A stretch of DNA of 64,000 nt from Candidatus Methylomirabilota bacterium (GCA_035315345.1 DATFYA010000016.1:1-64000), one strand, 5' to 3'; positions 17,032 to 25,661 are shown, counted from the first letter of the stretch. Notes: a model not told the origin generated them from the letters alone. Translations and numbers: made by a program.

Positions 17032-18342
17032 ATGATCCCCGGCCCGGGGCGCTCCGTCGTCTCGCTCGGCCGCCCGACCCTCCTGCTCCTGCTCGCCCTC
17101 GGCCTGCTGTCGAGCGGCTGCGGCGAGCGCCCGGCCGCCGGGGCCCCGGTGACCCTGGTCTTCAAGCACGCCAAGATCCTCGGCCCGAGCGATCCGGTGC
17201 CCGGTCTGCTGCGGCGCTTCGAGGCGGAGCATCCGGGCGTGCGCGTGGTCAGCGAGGCGCTGACCTGGAGCAGCGACGAGCAGCACCAGTTCTACGTGAT
17301 CAACCTCGAAGGTGGCACGCCGCCCTTCGACGTGATGATGCTCGACGTGATCTGGGTGCCCGAGTTCGCGCGGGCGGGCTGGATCCTGGAGCTCACGCCC
17401 TTCGTCCCGCCGGCCGAGATCGACGCGCATTTTCCCTCGGCCATCGAGCCCGCGCGGGAGAACGGTCGCCTCTGGGCCCTGCCGTGGTTCATGAACGTGG
17501 GCTTGCTCTACTACCGGAGCGATCTGCTCGCCCGCTACGGCTTCGCGCCGCCCCGCACCTACGACGCGCTCGTCGAGCAGGTCCGCCACATCCGCGCGCG
17601 GGAGAGCGACGCGCGCCTCGACGGCTATCTCTGGCAGGGCAAGCAATACGAAGGCGGCATGGTCAACGTGCTGGAAGCGCTGTGGGCCAACGGGGCGCGG
17701 CTCCTGGACGACGCGGGCCGCCCCTTCCCGGACCGGGAGCGCGCGCGCGAGTCGCTCGCGTTCCTGCGCGGGCTCATCGAGAGCGGGATCAGCCCCGCGT
17801 GGGTGACCGCGGCCGACGAGGAGCTGACGCGCCGCCCCTTCGGCGACGGCCGGGCCATCTTCCTCCGGAGCTGGCCGTACGCGCTCGACCTCTTCGAGCT
17901 GCCGGACTCGCGGGTGCGCGGCAAGGTCGGGGTGACCGCGCTGCCGCGCCTCGCCCACGGCCCGGTGGGCGCCGCCTCGACCGGCGGGGCCCATCTCGCG
18001 GTGAGCGCGGGGAGTCGGCATCCGGCCCTCGCGGTGGAGCTGGTCCGCTTCCTCACGAGCGAGGCCGCCCAGCGCGCGATGACCGAGGGGGCGGCGCTGC
18101 GGCCCTCGCGCCCGGCCCTCTATCACGACCCCGCGCTGGTCGCGCGCGACCCGAGCCTGCCCGCGCTGCTCGGCCTGACCGAGCGGGGGCACCCGCGCCC
18201 GATCACGCCGTACTACCTGATGCTGTCGACCACGCTGCAGCCCGAGTTCTCCGCGGTGCTGGTGGGCCGCAAGTCGCCCGAGCGGGCCATCGCGGACGCG
18301 TCGGTCCAGATCGATCACCTGCGGCGGGCCATCCGCCCGTGA
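17032..18342 (+). CDS. ABC transporter family 1 (sugar-type) solute-binding lipoprotein
   Basis: 436 residues. The signal peptide ends in the lipobox LLSSGC. The mature protein follows the MalE-like plan: VTLVFKHAKILGPSD, LLRRFEAEHPGVRVV, DVMMLDVIWVPEFARAGWI, the hinge region LWALPWFMNVGLLYYRSDLL and C-lobe YLWQGKQYEGGMVNVLEALW. This is the family of carbohydrate and glycerol-phosphate receptors, although aromatic-rich pockets do not reveal the ligand. The stop overlaps the next start as GTGA. Confidence 0.92.
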   Translation: MIPGPGRSVVSLGRPTLLLLLALGLLSSGCGERPAAGAPVTLVFKHAKILGPSDPVPGLLRRFEAEHPGVRVVSEALTWSSDEQHQFYVINLEGGTPPFDVMMLDVIWVPEFARAGWILELTPFVPPAEIDAHFPSAIEPARENGRLWALPWFMNVGLLYYRSDLLARYGFAPPRTYDALVEQVRHIRARESDARLDGYLWQGKQYEGGMVNVLEALWANGARLLDDAGRPFPDRERARESLAFLRGLIESGISPAWVTAADEELTRRPFGDGRAIFLRSWPYALDLFELPDSRVRGKVGVTALPRLAHGPVGAASTGGAHLAVSAGSRHPALAVELVRFLTSEAAQRAMTEGAALRPSRPALYHDPALVARDPSLPALLGLTERGHPRPITPYYLMLSTTLQPEFSAVLVGRKSPERAIADASVQIDHLRRAIRP

Positions 18343-19196
18343 CCGATCGCCGCCTCGGCTGGCTCCTGCTCGCGCCCGCGCTGGCGGTCCTGGGCGGGCT
18401 CACCGTGTATCCGGCGCTCTGGGTGATCTGGCTCTCGCTGCACTACCGCATTCCGGTGTTCTCGATCTCGCGCTGGGCCGGCCTCGATCACTACGCGTTC
18501 CTCGCGGTGGACCCCCGCTTCTGGAGCGCGGCGTGGGTGACCGCGGTCTTCGCGGTGGTCTCGGTCGCGTTGGAGTGCGCGCTCGGCCTGGCCATCGCGC
18601 TCGGCCTGCGCGGCCAGCGCCGCGCGCGCCGGGTCGCGCTCGGGCTCCTGCTCCTGGCCTGGGCCCTGCCGTCGGTGGTGACCGCAAAGATGTTCGAGTG
18701 GCTCTACCATCCGGCGGGCGGCCTCGTGAACTTCATGCTCGGCGGCCGGCTCATCAACTGGCTGGGCGACCCCGCCCTGGCCCTGCCGGCGCTGATCGGG
18801 GCCGACGTGTGGCGCTCCAGCCCGTTCGTGGCGCTGCTCTGCTACGCGCGCCTGCTCACCATCCCCGGCGAGTTGTACGAGGCCGCCCACGTGGACGGCG
18901 CGGCGGGCTGGCAATCGTTCGCGCGGATCACGTGGCCGCTGGTGCGCCCCCTCCTGCTGGTTGCGTTGCTCTTCCGGACGCTCGACGCCCTGCGGGCCTT
19001 CGACATCATGTTCGTGCTCACCGGCGGCGGGCCCGCCGGGAGCACCGAGACCCTCACGGTCTACGCCTACCGCTCGCTCTTCCAGACGCTGCAGGTGGGC
19101 TTCGGCTCGGCGATCGGGGTCGTCGTGTTCGCGCTGGTCATGCTGGTGGCGGTGGCCTACCTGCGGCTGATCGACGCCGAGGAGCGTCCCGCGTGA
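18339..19196 (+). CDS. ABC sugar transporter permease, MalF/UgpA type
   Basis: 285 residues with six membrane helices, starting at GTG 18339. The EAA loop, which docks on the ATPase, is ELYEAAHVDGAAGWQSFARI, and the helix after it leads to PLVRPLLLVALLF. GGGPAGSTETLTVYAYRSLF before the last helix is typical of this subfamily. It is coupled to both neighbours by 4-base overlaps. Confidence 0.93.
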   Translation: MTDRRLGWLLLAPALAVLGGLTVYPALWVIWLSLHYRIPVFSISRWAGLDHYAFLAVDPRFWSAAWVTAVFAVVSVALECALGLAIALGLRGQRRARRVALGLLLLAWALPSVVTAKMFEWLYHPAGGLVNFMLGGRLINWLGDPALALPALIGADVWRSSPFVALLCYARLLTIPGELYEAAHVDGAAGWQSFARITWPLVRPLLLVALLFRTLDALRAFDIMFVLTGGGPAGSTETLTVYAYRSLFQTLQVGFGSAIGVVVFALVMLVAVAYLRLIDAEERPA

Positions 19197-20008
19197 GGTC
19201 GGGCCGCCGGCGCGACGGCCTCGTGCTGGTCGCCCTCGCCCTCTATGCCGCGCCCTTCTTCTGGCAGGCCTTGACCTCGCTGCGCCCGGACGCCGAGCTG
19301 CTGCCGCTGACGCACCTCTGGCCGAGTCGGCTCACCCTCGTCCATTACGACGCGGTGCTGCGCCAGAGCATGATGCCGCGCGCGCTGCTGAACAGCTTCG
19401 GCATCGCCCTGCTCAGCACCGCGCTCGCGGTGGGGCTCGGCGCGCTCGCCGCCTACGCGCTGGCCCGGCTGCCGGTGCCGGGCCGCCGCGTCATCCTGCT
19501 CGGCATGATCGCGGCCACCGCGTTTCCGCAGATCGCCACCGTGAGCCCGCTCTACCTGCTGCTGCGCGCCCTCGGTCTCCGCGATACGTGGCTCGCGCTG
19601 GTGCTGGCCGACGCGTCGTTCACCCTGCCGCTGGTGATCTGGCTGCTCGCCGGGTTCATCCGGGAGATTCCGCGGGCCCTCGAGGAGGCGGGCGCGGTGG
19701 ACGGCGCCGGCCGGCTCGGCGTCCTGCGCTGGGTCGTGCTGCCCCTGGTCGCGCCGGGCATGGCCTCGGCGGGGCTACTGGCCTTCCTGTTCTCCTGGAA
19801 CGAGTTCCTCTTCGCCTACAGCTTCACGGCCAGCGAGGCGAGCCGGACCGTGCCGGTGGCGCTGGCGCTCTTCCCGGGCGTGTTCGAGGTGCCCTGGGGC
19901 GACATCGCGGCTGCGTCACTGCTGGCCAGCCTGCCGCCGATCGTCATCGTGGTCGCCTTCCAGCGCTACCTGGTACGCGGCCTCCTCGCGGGCGCGCTCC
20001 GGGAGTAG
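19193..20008 (+). CDS. ABC sugar transporter permease, MalG/UgpE type
   Basis: 271 residues, six membrane helices, start GTG 19193 overlapping the MalF-type stop. The EAA motif is ALEEAGAVDGAGRLGVLRWV; the family signature SWNEFLFAYSF follows. It ends the operon. No ATP-binding subunit is encoded here, so the importer must borrow a shared MsmK/UgpC-like ATPase encoded elsewhere, as happens in other bacteria with orphan permease sets. Confidence 0.93.
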   Translation: MRSGRRRDGLVLVALALYAAPFFWQALTSLRPDAELLPLTHLWPSRLTLVHYDAVLRQSMMPRALLNSFGIALLSTALAVGLGALAAYALARLPVPGRRVILLGMIAATAFPQIATVSPLYLLLRALGLRDTWLALVLADASFTLPLVIWLLAGFIREIPRALEEAGAVDGAGRLGVLRWVVLPLVAPGMASAGLLAFLFSWNEFLFAYSFTASEASRTVPVALALFPGVFEVPWGDIAAASLLASLPPIVIVVAFQRYLVRGLLAGALRE

Positions 20009-20028
20009 CTCGGTGGCGAGACCGAGCT
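20007..20028 (+). terminator. hairpin at the end of the sugar ABC operon
   Basis: AGCTCGGT (20007-20014), loop of 6, ACCGAGCT (20021-20028): a perfect 8-bp stem beginning inside the stop codon. No T-run follows, so it is at best a weak or Rho-assisted terminator or an mRNA 3-prime stabiliser. Confidence 0.4.
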
Positions 20029-20067
20029 CGGTGACGACGGCCGGACCCAGGTCACCCCGGGCTGCGG

Positions 20068-20562
20068 CTACGGCTCGGGAGCCAGCCCCGGGACCACCGA
20101 GGCGTTGGGCAGCGCGCGAAAGACCTCGGGCGCGATCTTCACCTTGAGCGACCGGCTGCCTCCGCCCAGGATGATCCAGGGCAGGGGCATCAGGCCCTCG
20201 TCGACGTAGATCGGCAGGTCCGGGGGCAGCGCGAACACGGTCACCCCGCCCAGCATCATGCCGGTGAGGGCGCGCGTCTCCTCCGGATCGGCGAAGGATA
20301 GGCGGGAGACGCCCAGCAGCTTGCGCACGGTGTGATTGACGTCCACCCGCTTCGTGGCCCGCACCACGCAGGCGCAGTAGCGCTTCGGCTCCTTCTTGGA
20401 GCCGACGATGATGGTGTTGGCCGACTGCTCCATCGGATAGCCGTACTGCGCGCAGAAGGCCGCGGTGTCGGCGTACTGGGGGTCGATCTCGACCATCTCG
20501 TGAGCCAGGCCGAGGCCCGCGAGTGTCTGGCGAACGCGCTGCTCGATCAGATCGTCGGCGAT
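20068..20562 (-). CDS. YbaK/ProX-type aminoacyl-tRNA deacylase domain protein, apparent AUC start
   Basis: About 164 residues. The YbaK fold is seen in VEIDPQYADTAAFCAQYGYP, NTIIVGSKKEPKRYCACVV, RVDVNHTVRKLLGVSRLSFA, TGMMLGGVTVFALPPDLPIY and the closing WIILGGGSRSLKVKI. Relatives hydrolyse mischarged tRNAs such as Cys- or Ala-tRNAPro. No ATG, GTG or TTG exists in frame before the first helix of the domain. GGAGGA (20574-20569) sits 6 bases before ATC 20562 and 3 before ATC 20565, so an AUC start is likely. The first canonical codon, ATG, would remove about 22 residues of the domain. It is divergent from the acyl-CoA dehydrogenase. Confidence 0.75.
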   Translation of the reverse strand: MADDLIEQRVRQTLAGLGLAHEMVEIDPQYADTAAFCAQYGYPMEQSANTIIVGSKKEPKRYCACVVRATKRVDVNHTVRKLLGVSRLSFADPEETRALTGMMLGGVTVFALPPDLPIYVDEGLMPLPWIILGGGSRSLKVKIAPEVFRALPNASVVPGLAPEP

Positions 20563-20607
20563 GATGGATCCTCCGAAGGGAGAATACCGCCGGCTGGGCG
20601 CATCCGC

Positions 20608-20613
20608 TAGAAT
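20608..20613 (+). promoter_or_regulatory. -10 element of the acyl-CoA dehydrogenase operon
   Basis: TAGAAT followed by exactly 6 bases (GGAAGG) and ATG 20620. The short Shine-Dalgarno-like GGAAGG directly abuts the ATG and could not act with normal spacing, which favours leaderless initiation. No -35 box is evident. Confidence 0.5.
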
Positions 20614-20619
20614 GGAAGG

Positions 20620-22539
20620 ATGGAGACACACGAGACGCAGGCGGCGAGCGAGTCGGAGTCCCGACGGGTAGCCGAGCAGTCGCGTCAGGAGGCCTGGGAG
20701 GGCCGCGGCTTCCTGCGCGAGCTCTTCCTGGGCCGCCTGGCCCTCGATCTCATCCATCCGTTCCCGGACGCGGGCAAGGAGCGACCGGAGTTCGCGCGCT
20801 TCGTCGACGGCCTGCGCACGTTTCTCCGGGAGGAGGTCGATCCGGTCGTGATCGACCGGAGCGGCGAGTACCCGCCGCCGGTGCTGGACGGGCTGCGCCG
20901 CCTCGGCGCCTTCGGCATGAAGATTTCGAAGGAGTACGGCGGCCTCGGCTTCACCGTCTCCGAGTACTGTCGGGCCATGGAGCTGGTCGGCAGCTACGAC
21001 GGCAACATCGCCGCGGTGCTCTCGGCGCACCAGTCGATCGGAGTGCCCCAGCCGCTGAAGCTCTTCGGCACCGACGCCCAGAAGGCGCGCTATCTGCCCC
21101 GCTGCGCGGCCGGGGCGATCTCGGCGTTCGCCTTGACCGAGCCCGGCGTGGGCTCCGACCCGGCGAGCCTCTCGACCACCGCGGAGCGCCAGGGCGATCA
21201 CTACGTGCTCAACGGCGAGAAGCTCTGGTGCACCAACGGCACCATCGCCGAGCTGCTGGTGGTGATGGCGCGCGATCCCCAGACGCGCCGGATCAGCGCG
21301 TTCATCGTCGAGACCGGGTGGGAGGGCGTGCAGGTCGAGTACCGCTGCCGCTTCATGGGGCTCCGCGCCCTCGCCAACGGGATCATCACCTTCCGCAACG
21401 TGCGGGTGCCGCGCGAGAATCTCATCGGCCGCGAGGGGCAGGGGCTGAAGATCGCGCTGGTCACGCTCAACACCGGCCGGCTCACACTGCCCGCGGTGTG
21501 CGCGGGCGTGGCCAAGCGCTGCCTCGAGATCTGCCGTGGCTGGGCGGCCGCCCGCGTGCAGTGGGGGGCGCCGATCTGGAAGCACGAGGTGATCGGCCAG
21601 CGCATCGCCGACATGGCGGCCACCGGCTTCGCGATGGACTCGGTGGCGCGCCTCGCCGCCGCGATGGCCGACCGCGGCGGCTACGACATCCGGCTGGAGG
21701 CGGCCGCGGCCAAGGAGTGGAACACGGTGCGCGCCTGGGAGCTGGCCGACCAGACCCTGCAGATTCGCGGCGGGCGCGGCTACGAGACCGAGTCGTCGCT
21801 GGCCGGCCGCGGCGAGGCCCCGATCGGCGTCGAGCGCATGATGCGCGACCTGCGCATCAACCTGATCTTCGAGGGCTCGAGCGAGATCATGCATCTGTTC
21901 ATGGCCCGCGAGGCGGTGGACAAGCACCTGGAGGTCGCGGGCGCCCTCATCGATCCCCGTCGCGCCGCGGCGGAGAAGCGCGCGGCGCTGCCCGGGGTGG
22001 CCGCCTTCTACGCCCGCTGGTACCCCATGCTCTGGCTGCGCGGCCTGGCCGCGCCCGGTCGCTTCGGCGAGTTCGGAGCGCTGGCGCGCCACCTGCGCTT
22101 CGTGGAGCGCAGCGCCCGGCGCCTCGCCCGGGCCAGCTTCCACGGCATGCTGCTCTACCGCGCCCGCATGGAGCGCAAGCAGGCGTTCCTCTTCCGCAGC
22201 GTGGACATCGTCATGGAGCTGTTCGCGATGGCCGCCGCGGTCACCCACGCGGCCCGGCTGGCCGACGGCCGGTATCCGGAGGCCGAGCGCGCGCGCGAGC
22301 TGGCCGATCTGTTCTGCCGGAACGCGGAGCGCAAGGTGCGGCGGCTCTTCGCCGATCTCTGGCGCAACGACGACGCGCTCAAGAACCGGCTGGCCGCGTC
22401 GGTCATGGAGGGCGGGCACGCCTGGCTCGAGCGCGGCATTCTCCCGCTCGGCTTCTCGCCGGCCGACTTCCGGCCCCGCCCGTACACCCCGCCCGCGGCG
22501 GCGCCCGAGCCCGAGCGCGTCCCCGCCGCGCGCGGCTGA
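20620..22539 (+). CDS. long-type acyl-CoA dehydrogenase with C-terminal extension (VLCAD/ACAD9-like)
   Basis: 639 residues, against about 380 for short-chain types. It performs the first, FAD-dependent step of fatty acid beta-oxidation. Landmarks are FALTEPGVGSD (residues 170-180) and WCTNG for FAD and substrate, RGGRGYE, and the catalytic glutamate E418 in LIFEGSSEIM. Residues 430-639 are an extra helical domain as in VLCAD and ACAD9, which there serves membrane association. The first 50 residues are a charged helix. Enoyl-CoA hydratase follows 62 bases later, giving two consecutive beta-oxidation steps. Confidence 0.92.
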   Translation: METHETQAASESESRRVAEQSRQEAWEGRGFLRELFLGRLALDLIHPFPDAGKERPEFARFVDGLRTFLREEVDPVVIDRSGEYPPPVLDGLRRLGAFGMKISKEYGGLGFTVSEYCRAMELVGSYDGNIAAVLSAHQSIGVPQPLKLFGTDAQKARYLPRCAAGAISAFALTEPGVGSDPASLSTTAERQGDHYVLNGEKLWCTNGTIAELLVVMARDPQTRRISAFIVETGWEGVQVEYRCRFMGLRALANGIITFRNVRVPRENLIGREGQGLKIALVTLNTGRLTLPAVCAGVAKRCLEICRGWAAARVQWGAPIWKHEVIGQRIADMAATGFAMDSVARLAAAMADRGGYDIRLEAAAAKEWNTVRAWELADQTLQIRGGRGYETESSLAGRGEAPIGVERMMRDLRINLIFEGSSEIMHLFMAREAVDKHLEVAGALIDPRRAAAEKRAALPGVAAFYARWYPMLWLRGLAAPGRFGEFGALARHLRFVERSARRLARASFHGMLLYRARMERKQAFLFRSVDIVMELFAMAAAVTHAARLADGRYPEAERARELADLFCRNAERKVRRLFADLWRNDDALKNRLAASVMEGGHAWLERGILPLGFSPADFRPRPYTPPAAAPEPERVPAARG

Positions 22540-22601
22540 TCGCCGGCCCCTCTCGGCGGACTCGGGGTACAATCGCCGCTGCTCCGAGAGGAGGGGCGCC
22601 G

Positions 22602-23396
22602 ATGACCACCGACCTGCTCGAGAACGTGAAGGATGGAGTGGCCGTGCTCACCCTGAACCGTCCCGAGCGCCTCAACGCGATGTCGCGTCCCATGCTCGAC
22701 GCGCTGCTGGAAGCTCTGCCGCGGCTCGCGGACGACGCGTCGGTCGGCGTCATCGTCCTGACCGGCGCCGGGCGCGGCTTCTGCGCCGGCGGTGACGTCA
22801 AGGCAATGGCCGAGGGTACCGAGCTGGGTGGGCAGACCATGGAGGAGAAGGCCCAGGCGCTGCGGTCGCGCATGGAGGCCTCGCGCTGGCTCCACGAGCT
22901 GCCGAAGCCGACCATCGCGATGATGCGCGGGCCGGCGGCGGGCGCGGGCCTCTCGCTCGCGATGGCCTGCGACATGCGGATCGCCAGCGACACGGTGCGG
23001 CTCGGCACCGCCTTCGCGCGGGTCGGCTACTCTGGCGACTTCGGCGGCAGCTACTACCTCACGCAGCTCGTGGGCACCGCGAAGGCGCGCGAGCTGTACT
23101 TCACCGCGGACCTGCTGGATGCGCAGGAGGCCCTCGGCCTCGGGCTCGTCAATCGCGTCGTGCCCGACGCGCGGCTCGAGGAGGAGACCATGGCGCTGGC
23201 CTCCCGGCTGGCCCGCGGGCCGCGCGTGGCCTATCGCTACATGAAGCGGAACATGAACGCGGCGGAGAGCGCCTCGCTGAAGGACATGCTCGACCTCGAG
23301 GCCTGGCACCATACGCGCACCGGCATGACCGAGGACCACCGGGAAGCCGCCCGCGCCTTCGTGGAGAAGCGCGAGCCCCAGTTCAAGGGCCGCTGA
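22602..23396 (+). CDS. enoyl-CoA hydratase/isomerase family protein
   Basis: 264 residues, crotonase fold. VAVLTLNRPERLNAMS, the first oxyanion-hole segment GRGFCAGGDVKAMAEG, and the second oxyanion-hole region MRGPAAGAGLSLAMACDMRI are clear. At the catalytic positions the sequence has FARVGYSGDFGGSYYLTQLV, with an acidic D rather than the two glutamates of classic hydratases, so isomerase or thioesterase activity is possible. A TACAAT hexamer at 22568-22573 and a GAGAGGAGG ribosome-binding site suggest its own promoter. Confidence 0.88.
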   Translation: MTTDLLENVKDGVAVLTLNRPERLNAMSRPMLDALLEALPRLADDASVGVIVLTGAGRGFCAGGDVKAMAEGTELGGQTMEEKAQALRSRMEASRWLHELPKPTIAMMRGPAAGAGLSLAMACDMRIASDTVRLGTAFARVGYSGDFGGSYYLTQLVGTAKARELYFTADLLDAQEALGLGLVNRVVPDARLEEETMALASRLARGPRVAYRYMKRNMNAAESASLKDMLDLEAWHHTRTGMTEDHREAARAFVEKREPQFKGR

Positions 23397-24111
23397 GCCG
23401 TGTCACTCCCTCTCCCCGACTCATGCCCGGTCCCCCCAGGGGAGTGGGCAGGGTGAGGGCCCGCCGGGCCCCGACCTTCCACGCGAGATACACCATTCCC
23501 GCCGTCATCCCCACGATGACGGCGGTGGTCGCCACCACGGAGAGCTGAGACAGCCACACCAGCGTTCCGCTGGACAGCCCGACGAATGCCAGGCCGACCA
23601 CCGGGATCACCGGCGCCCCGCAACCCATGACGGTGCAGCCGCCCGTGGCCAGCCCGCAGACGCTGCCCGCCGCGCCCAGCGCCCCGCCTTGCCGGCCGAG
23701 ACGGAGGCCCCAGCCGGCGGCGCCCGTCTGGTCGCGGCGGTAGCGCCACAGGGCGAAGTAGGCCCCGATCAGGAGCGCCATCAGGGCGAAGCGGGCCAGG
23801 TCGGCCGTGGTCACCGCGAAGCCCCAGTCGATGCCGAAGACGCCGTCGGCCGAGAACCAGAAGAGGGCCAGGCCCCACGCCTTGTCCAGGCGCTCGGAGA
23901 GCGGGCCCTTCCCCGAGGCCAGGTACCCCGGCAGACTCGGCAGCCAGGGATTGAACGTGAAGTAGTCGACCGGCTTGCGGGCCAGGGAGAGCACGACGAC
24001 CGGGACCAGGACGTCCAGGGCCAGGACGACCGAGGTGACGGCGGCGAAGATGCCCCAGTGCGCCCGGAGCGCCCACCCGATGCCTGTCGACACGCGTCCG
24101 AGGCTGCCCAT
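23383..24111 (-). CDS. membrane protein with conserved-looking cysteine motif, unknown function
   Basis: 242 residues, about six membrane segments. A large periplasmic loop follows the first helix (RKPVDYFTFNPWLPSLPGYL and on to the second helix). The striking part is SVCGLATGGCTVMGCGAPVI, three cysteines within 11 residues at a membrane boundary, followed by PVVGLAFVGLSSGTL. Paired cysteines at a membrane face suggest metal or redox chemistry, or a disulfide, but I know no family. The C-terminal 25 residues are derived from a REP-like palindrome and run 14 bases into the convergent hydratase gene. Confidence 0.65.
   Translation of the reverse strand: MGSLGRVSTGIGWALRAHWGIFAAVTSVVLALDVLVPVVVLSLARKPVDYFTFNPWLPSLPGYLASGKGPLSERLDKAWGLALFWFSADGVFGIDWGFAVTTADLARFALMALLIGAYFALWRYRRDQTGAAGWGLRLGRQGGALGAAGSVCGLATGGCTVMGCGAPVIPVVGLAFVGLSSGTLVWLSQLSVVATTAVIVGMTAGMVYLAWKVGARRALTLPTPLGGPGMSRGEGVTRLSGP
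23407..23459. repeat. degenerate REP-like palindrome inside a coding end
   Basis: CCCTCTCCCC at the left and GGGGAGTGGGCAGGGTGAGGG at the right (one mismatch in a 10-bp stem, about 20-base loop) match the intergenic element at 25662-25700, including the trailing CAGGGTGAGGG. It encodes the last residues (ALTLPTPLGGPGMSRGEG) of the membrane protein on the minus strand. Confidence 0.55.
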
Positions 24112-24127
24112 TCGGCCTGCCGGGCCG

Positions 24128-24133
24128 ATTATA
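24128..24133 (-). promoter_or_regulatory. consensus TATAAT -10 of the cysteine-motif membrane protein
   Basis: Minus-strand TATAAT, 16 bases before ATG 24111, giving a predicted leader of about 10 bases without a Shine-Dalgarno sequence. Confidence 0.5.
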
Positions 24134-24260
24134 GCGGGCCTCCGGCCGCGCCGGAACTCCTTGCGATCGGCTCGGAGTGTGGGGCAGTATGGCGGCGGAT
24201 GATCGGAGCGGTTCCGCACCTGGGGTTCCCTACCGTCCCCCCAACGAGGAGGGCAGACAC

Positions 24261-25646
24261 ATGACGCAAGAAGTGAGTCGGCGCGATTTCCTGGCCCGTC
24301 TGGGTGTGACCGTCGGCACGGCCGCCGCCGGCGCGGCGGCGGCCGCCGGCGTGCCGCTGGCCGCGGTGCCGCTCGTCTCGCAGGCGCACGCACAGCCGAA
24401 GGGCAACATCCCGGACACCCCGTACAAGATTGCCCACATGACCTTCTTCACCGGCGCCGCCGCGGTCCTGGGCGAGCCGTCCTTCAAGGGGCACACGCTC
24501 GCCGCCGAGGAGATCAACGCGCAGGGCGGCCTGCTCGGCAAGCGGAAGATCGAGACGCTGAAGGCCGACGAGAACGCGGGCACCGACGCCAACGTGAAGG
24601 AGATGCGGCGGCTCAAGCTCTCCGAGAAAGCCGACCTCTTCACCGGCGTCATCTCGAGCGGCAACACCCCCGCGCTCGGGCCGGTGGCCGAAGAGCTGAA
24701 GATGCTCACGATCTTCGTCGACGGCTGCACCGACTTCCTGTTCGACAAGGCGGTGCCGAATCCGCACTACATCTTCCGCATCACCAACATCCAGTCGGCC
24801 GACGGCGTGACCTGCGCCCTGGCCGCGGCCATGACCTGGGGCAAGTCGATCAAGCGGATGGCCCACATCCATCCCGACTACTCCTACGGGCGCAACGCCT
24901 TCGACCACTTCAACATCGTCATGAAGAAGATGGTGCCGGGCGCCCAGACCGTCTCGGAGGGCTGGCCCAAGCTCGGGACGACCGACTTCACTTCGCACAT
25001 CACGAAGGCCATCGCCTCGAAGCCGGATCTGCTGGTGTCGTCGGTGTGGGGTGGCGACTACGTGGCGCTCTACAAGCAGGCCCTCCGCTACGACATGTTC
25101 AAGAAGATGAAGTTCGCGAGCACGATCGCCTTCGGGGTCGCTCCCCACGCGATCGGCAAGGATCATCCGGAGGGCGCCATCGCGGGCGTGCACTCCAACT
25201 ACTACTTCAACTATCCGCCCAACAATCGCTGGCCGCTCAACACCGAGTTCGTGAAGAAGTACTTCGACCGGTGGAAGGAGTACCCGAACTTCCAGTCCGA
25301 GGGCGCGTACTCCACCCTGTACATGCTGAAGACCGCGGTGGAGAAGGCCAACCGGCTGACCGGCGGCTGGCCCGACGACGACGCGCTCATCAGCCAGCTC
25401 GAGGGCATGATGCATCCCGGGCCGGCGGGCTACGTCTACATCCGTCCCGACACCCACCAGGGCTACAAGGACGCGATGACGGGCTTCAGCATCAACTCGC
25501 CCGACTATCCGTTCCAGATCCTGGATCCGACCCGCATCATCACGATCCCGATCCGCAACATCACGGCGCCTCCCGGCTGGCCCAAGGGTGAGCCGACCTC
25601 GACCTACACCTGGATCGACAAGACCTGGCCCACGGTCAAGGCCTGA
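24261..25646 (+). CDS. Tat-exported Liv-type (branched-chain amino acid family) ABC substrate-binding protein
   Basis: 461 residues. The twin-arginine signal SRRDFLARLG plus an Ala-rich hydrophobic stretch ends near SQAHAQ. The mature protein has the periplasmic type I fold: PYKIAHMTFFTGAAAVLGEP, LAAEEINAQGGLLGKRK, VKEMRRLKLSEKADLFTGVI, MAHIHPDYSYGRNAFDHFNI and a C-lobe with SEGAYSTLYMLKTAVEKANR. Export through Tat implies folding or cofactor acquisition before export. Family members in such bacteria bind amino acids, aromatic acids, urea or short amides. GGAGG lies upstream of ATG 24261. A hairpin separates it from the rest of the operon. Confidence 0.92.
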   Translation: MTQEVSRRDFLARLGVTVGTAAAGAAAAAGVPLAAVPLVSQAHAQPKGNIPDTPYKIAHMTFFTGAAAVLGEPSFKGHTLAAEEINAQGGLLGKRKIETLKADENAGTDANVKEMRRLKLSEKADLFTGVISSGNTPALGPVAEELKMLTIFVDGCTDFLFDKAVPNPHYIFRITNIQSADGVTCALAAAMTWGKSIKRMAHIHPDYSYGRNAFDHFNIVMKKMVPGAQTVSEGWPKLGTTDFTSHITKAIASKPDLLVSSVWGGDYVALYKQALRYDMFKKMKFASTIAFGVAPHAIGKDHPEGAIAGVHSNYYFNYPPNNRWPLNTEFVKKYFDRWKEYPNFQSEGAYSTLYMLKTAVEKANRLTGGWPDDDALISQLEGMMHPGPAGYVYIRPDTHQGYKDAMTGFSINSPDYPFQILDPTRIITIPIRNITAPPGWPKGEPTSTYTWIDKTWPTVKA

Positions 25647-25661
25647 GCCGCTCCCCCCTCT

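Noticed and set aside
20620-22572. Very long open frame on the minus strand opposite the acyl-CoA dehydrogenase (continuing into the YbaK frame)
   Set aside because: It is a shadow of high-GC codon use, His/Arg/Gly-rich with no domain except the true YbaK part at its 3-prime end; the plus strand encodes an unmistakable dehydrogenase.
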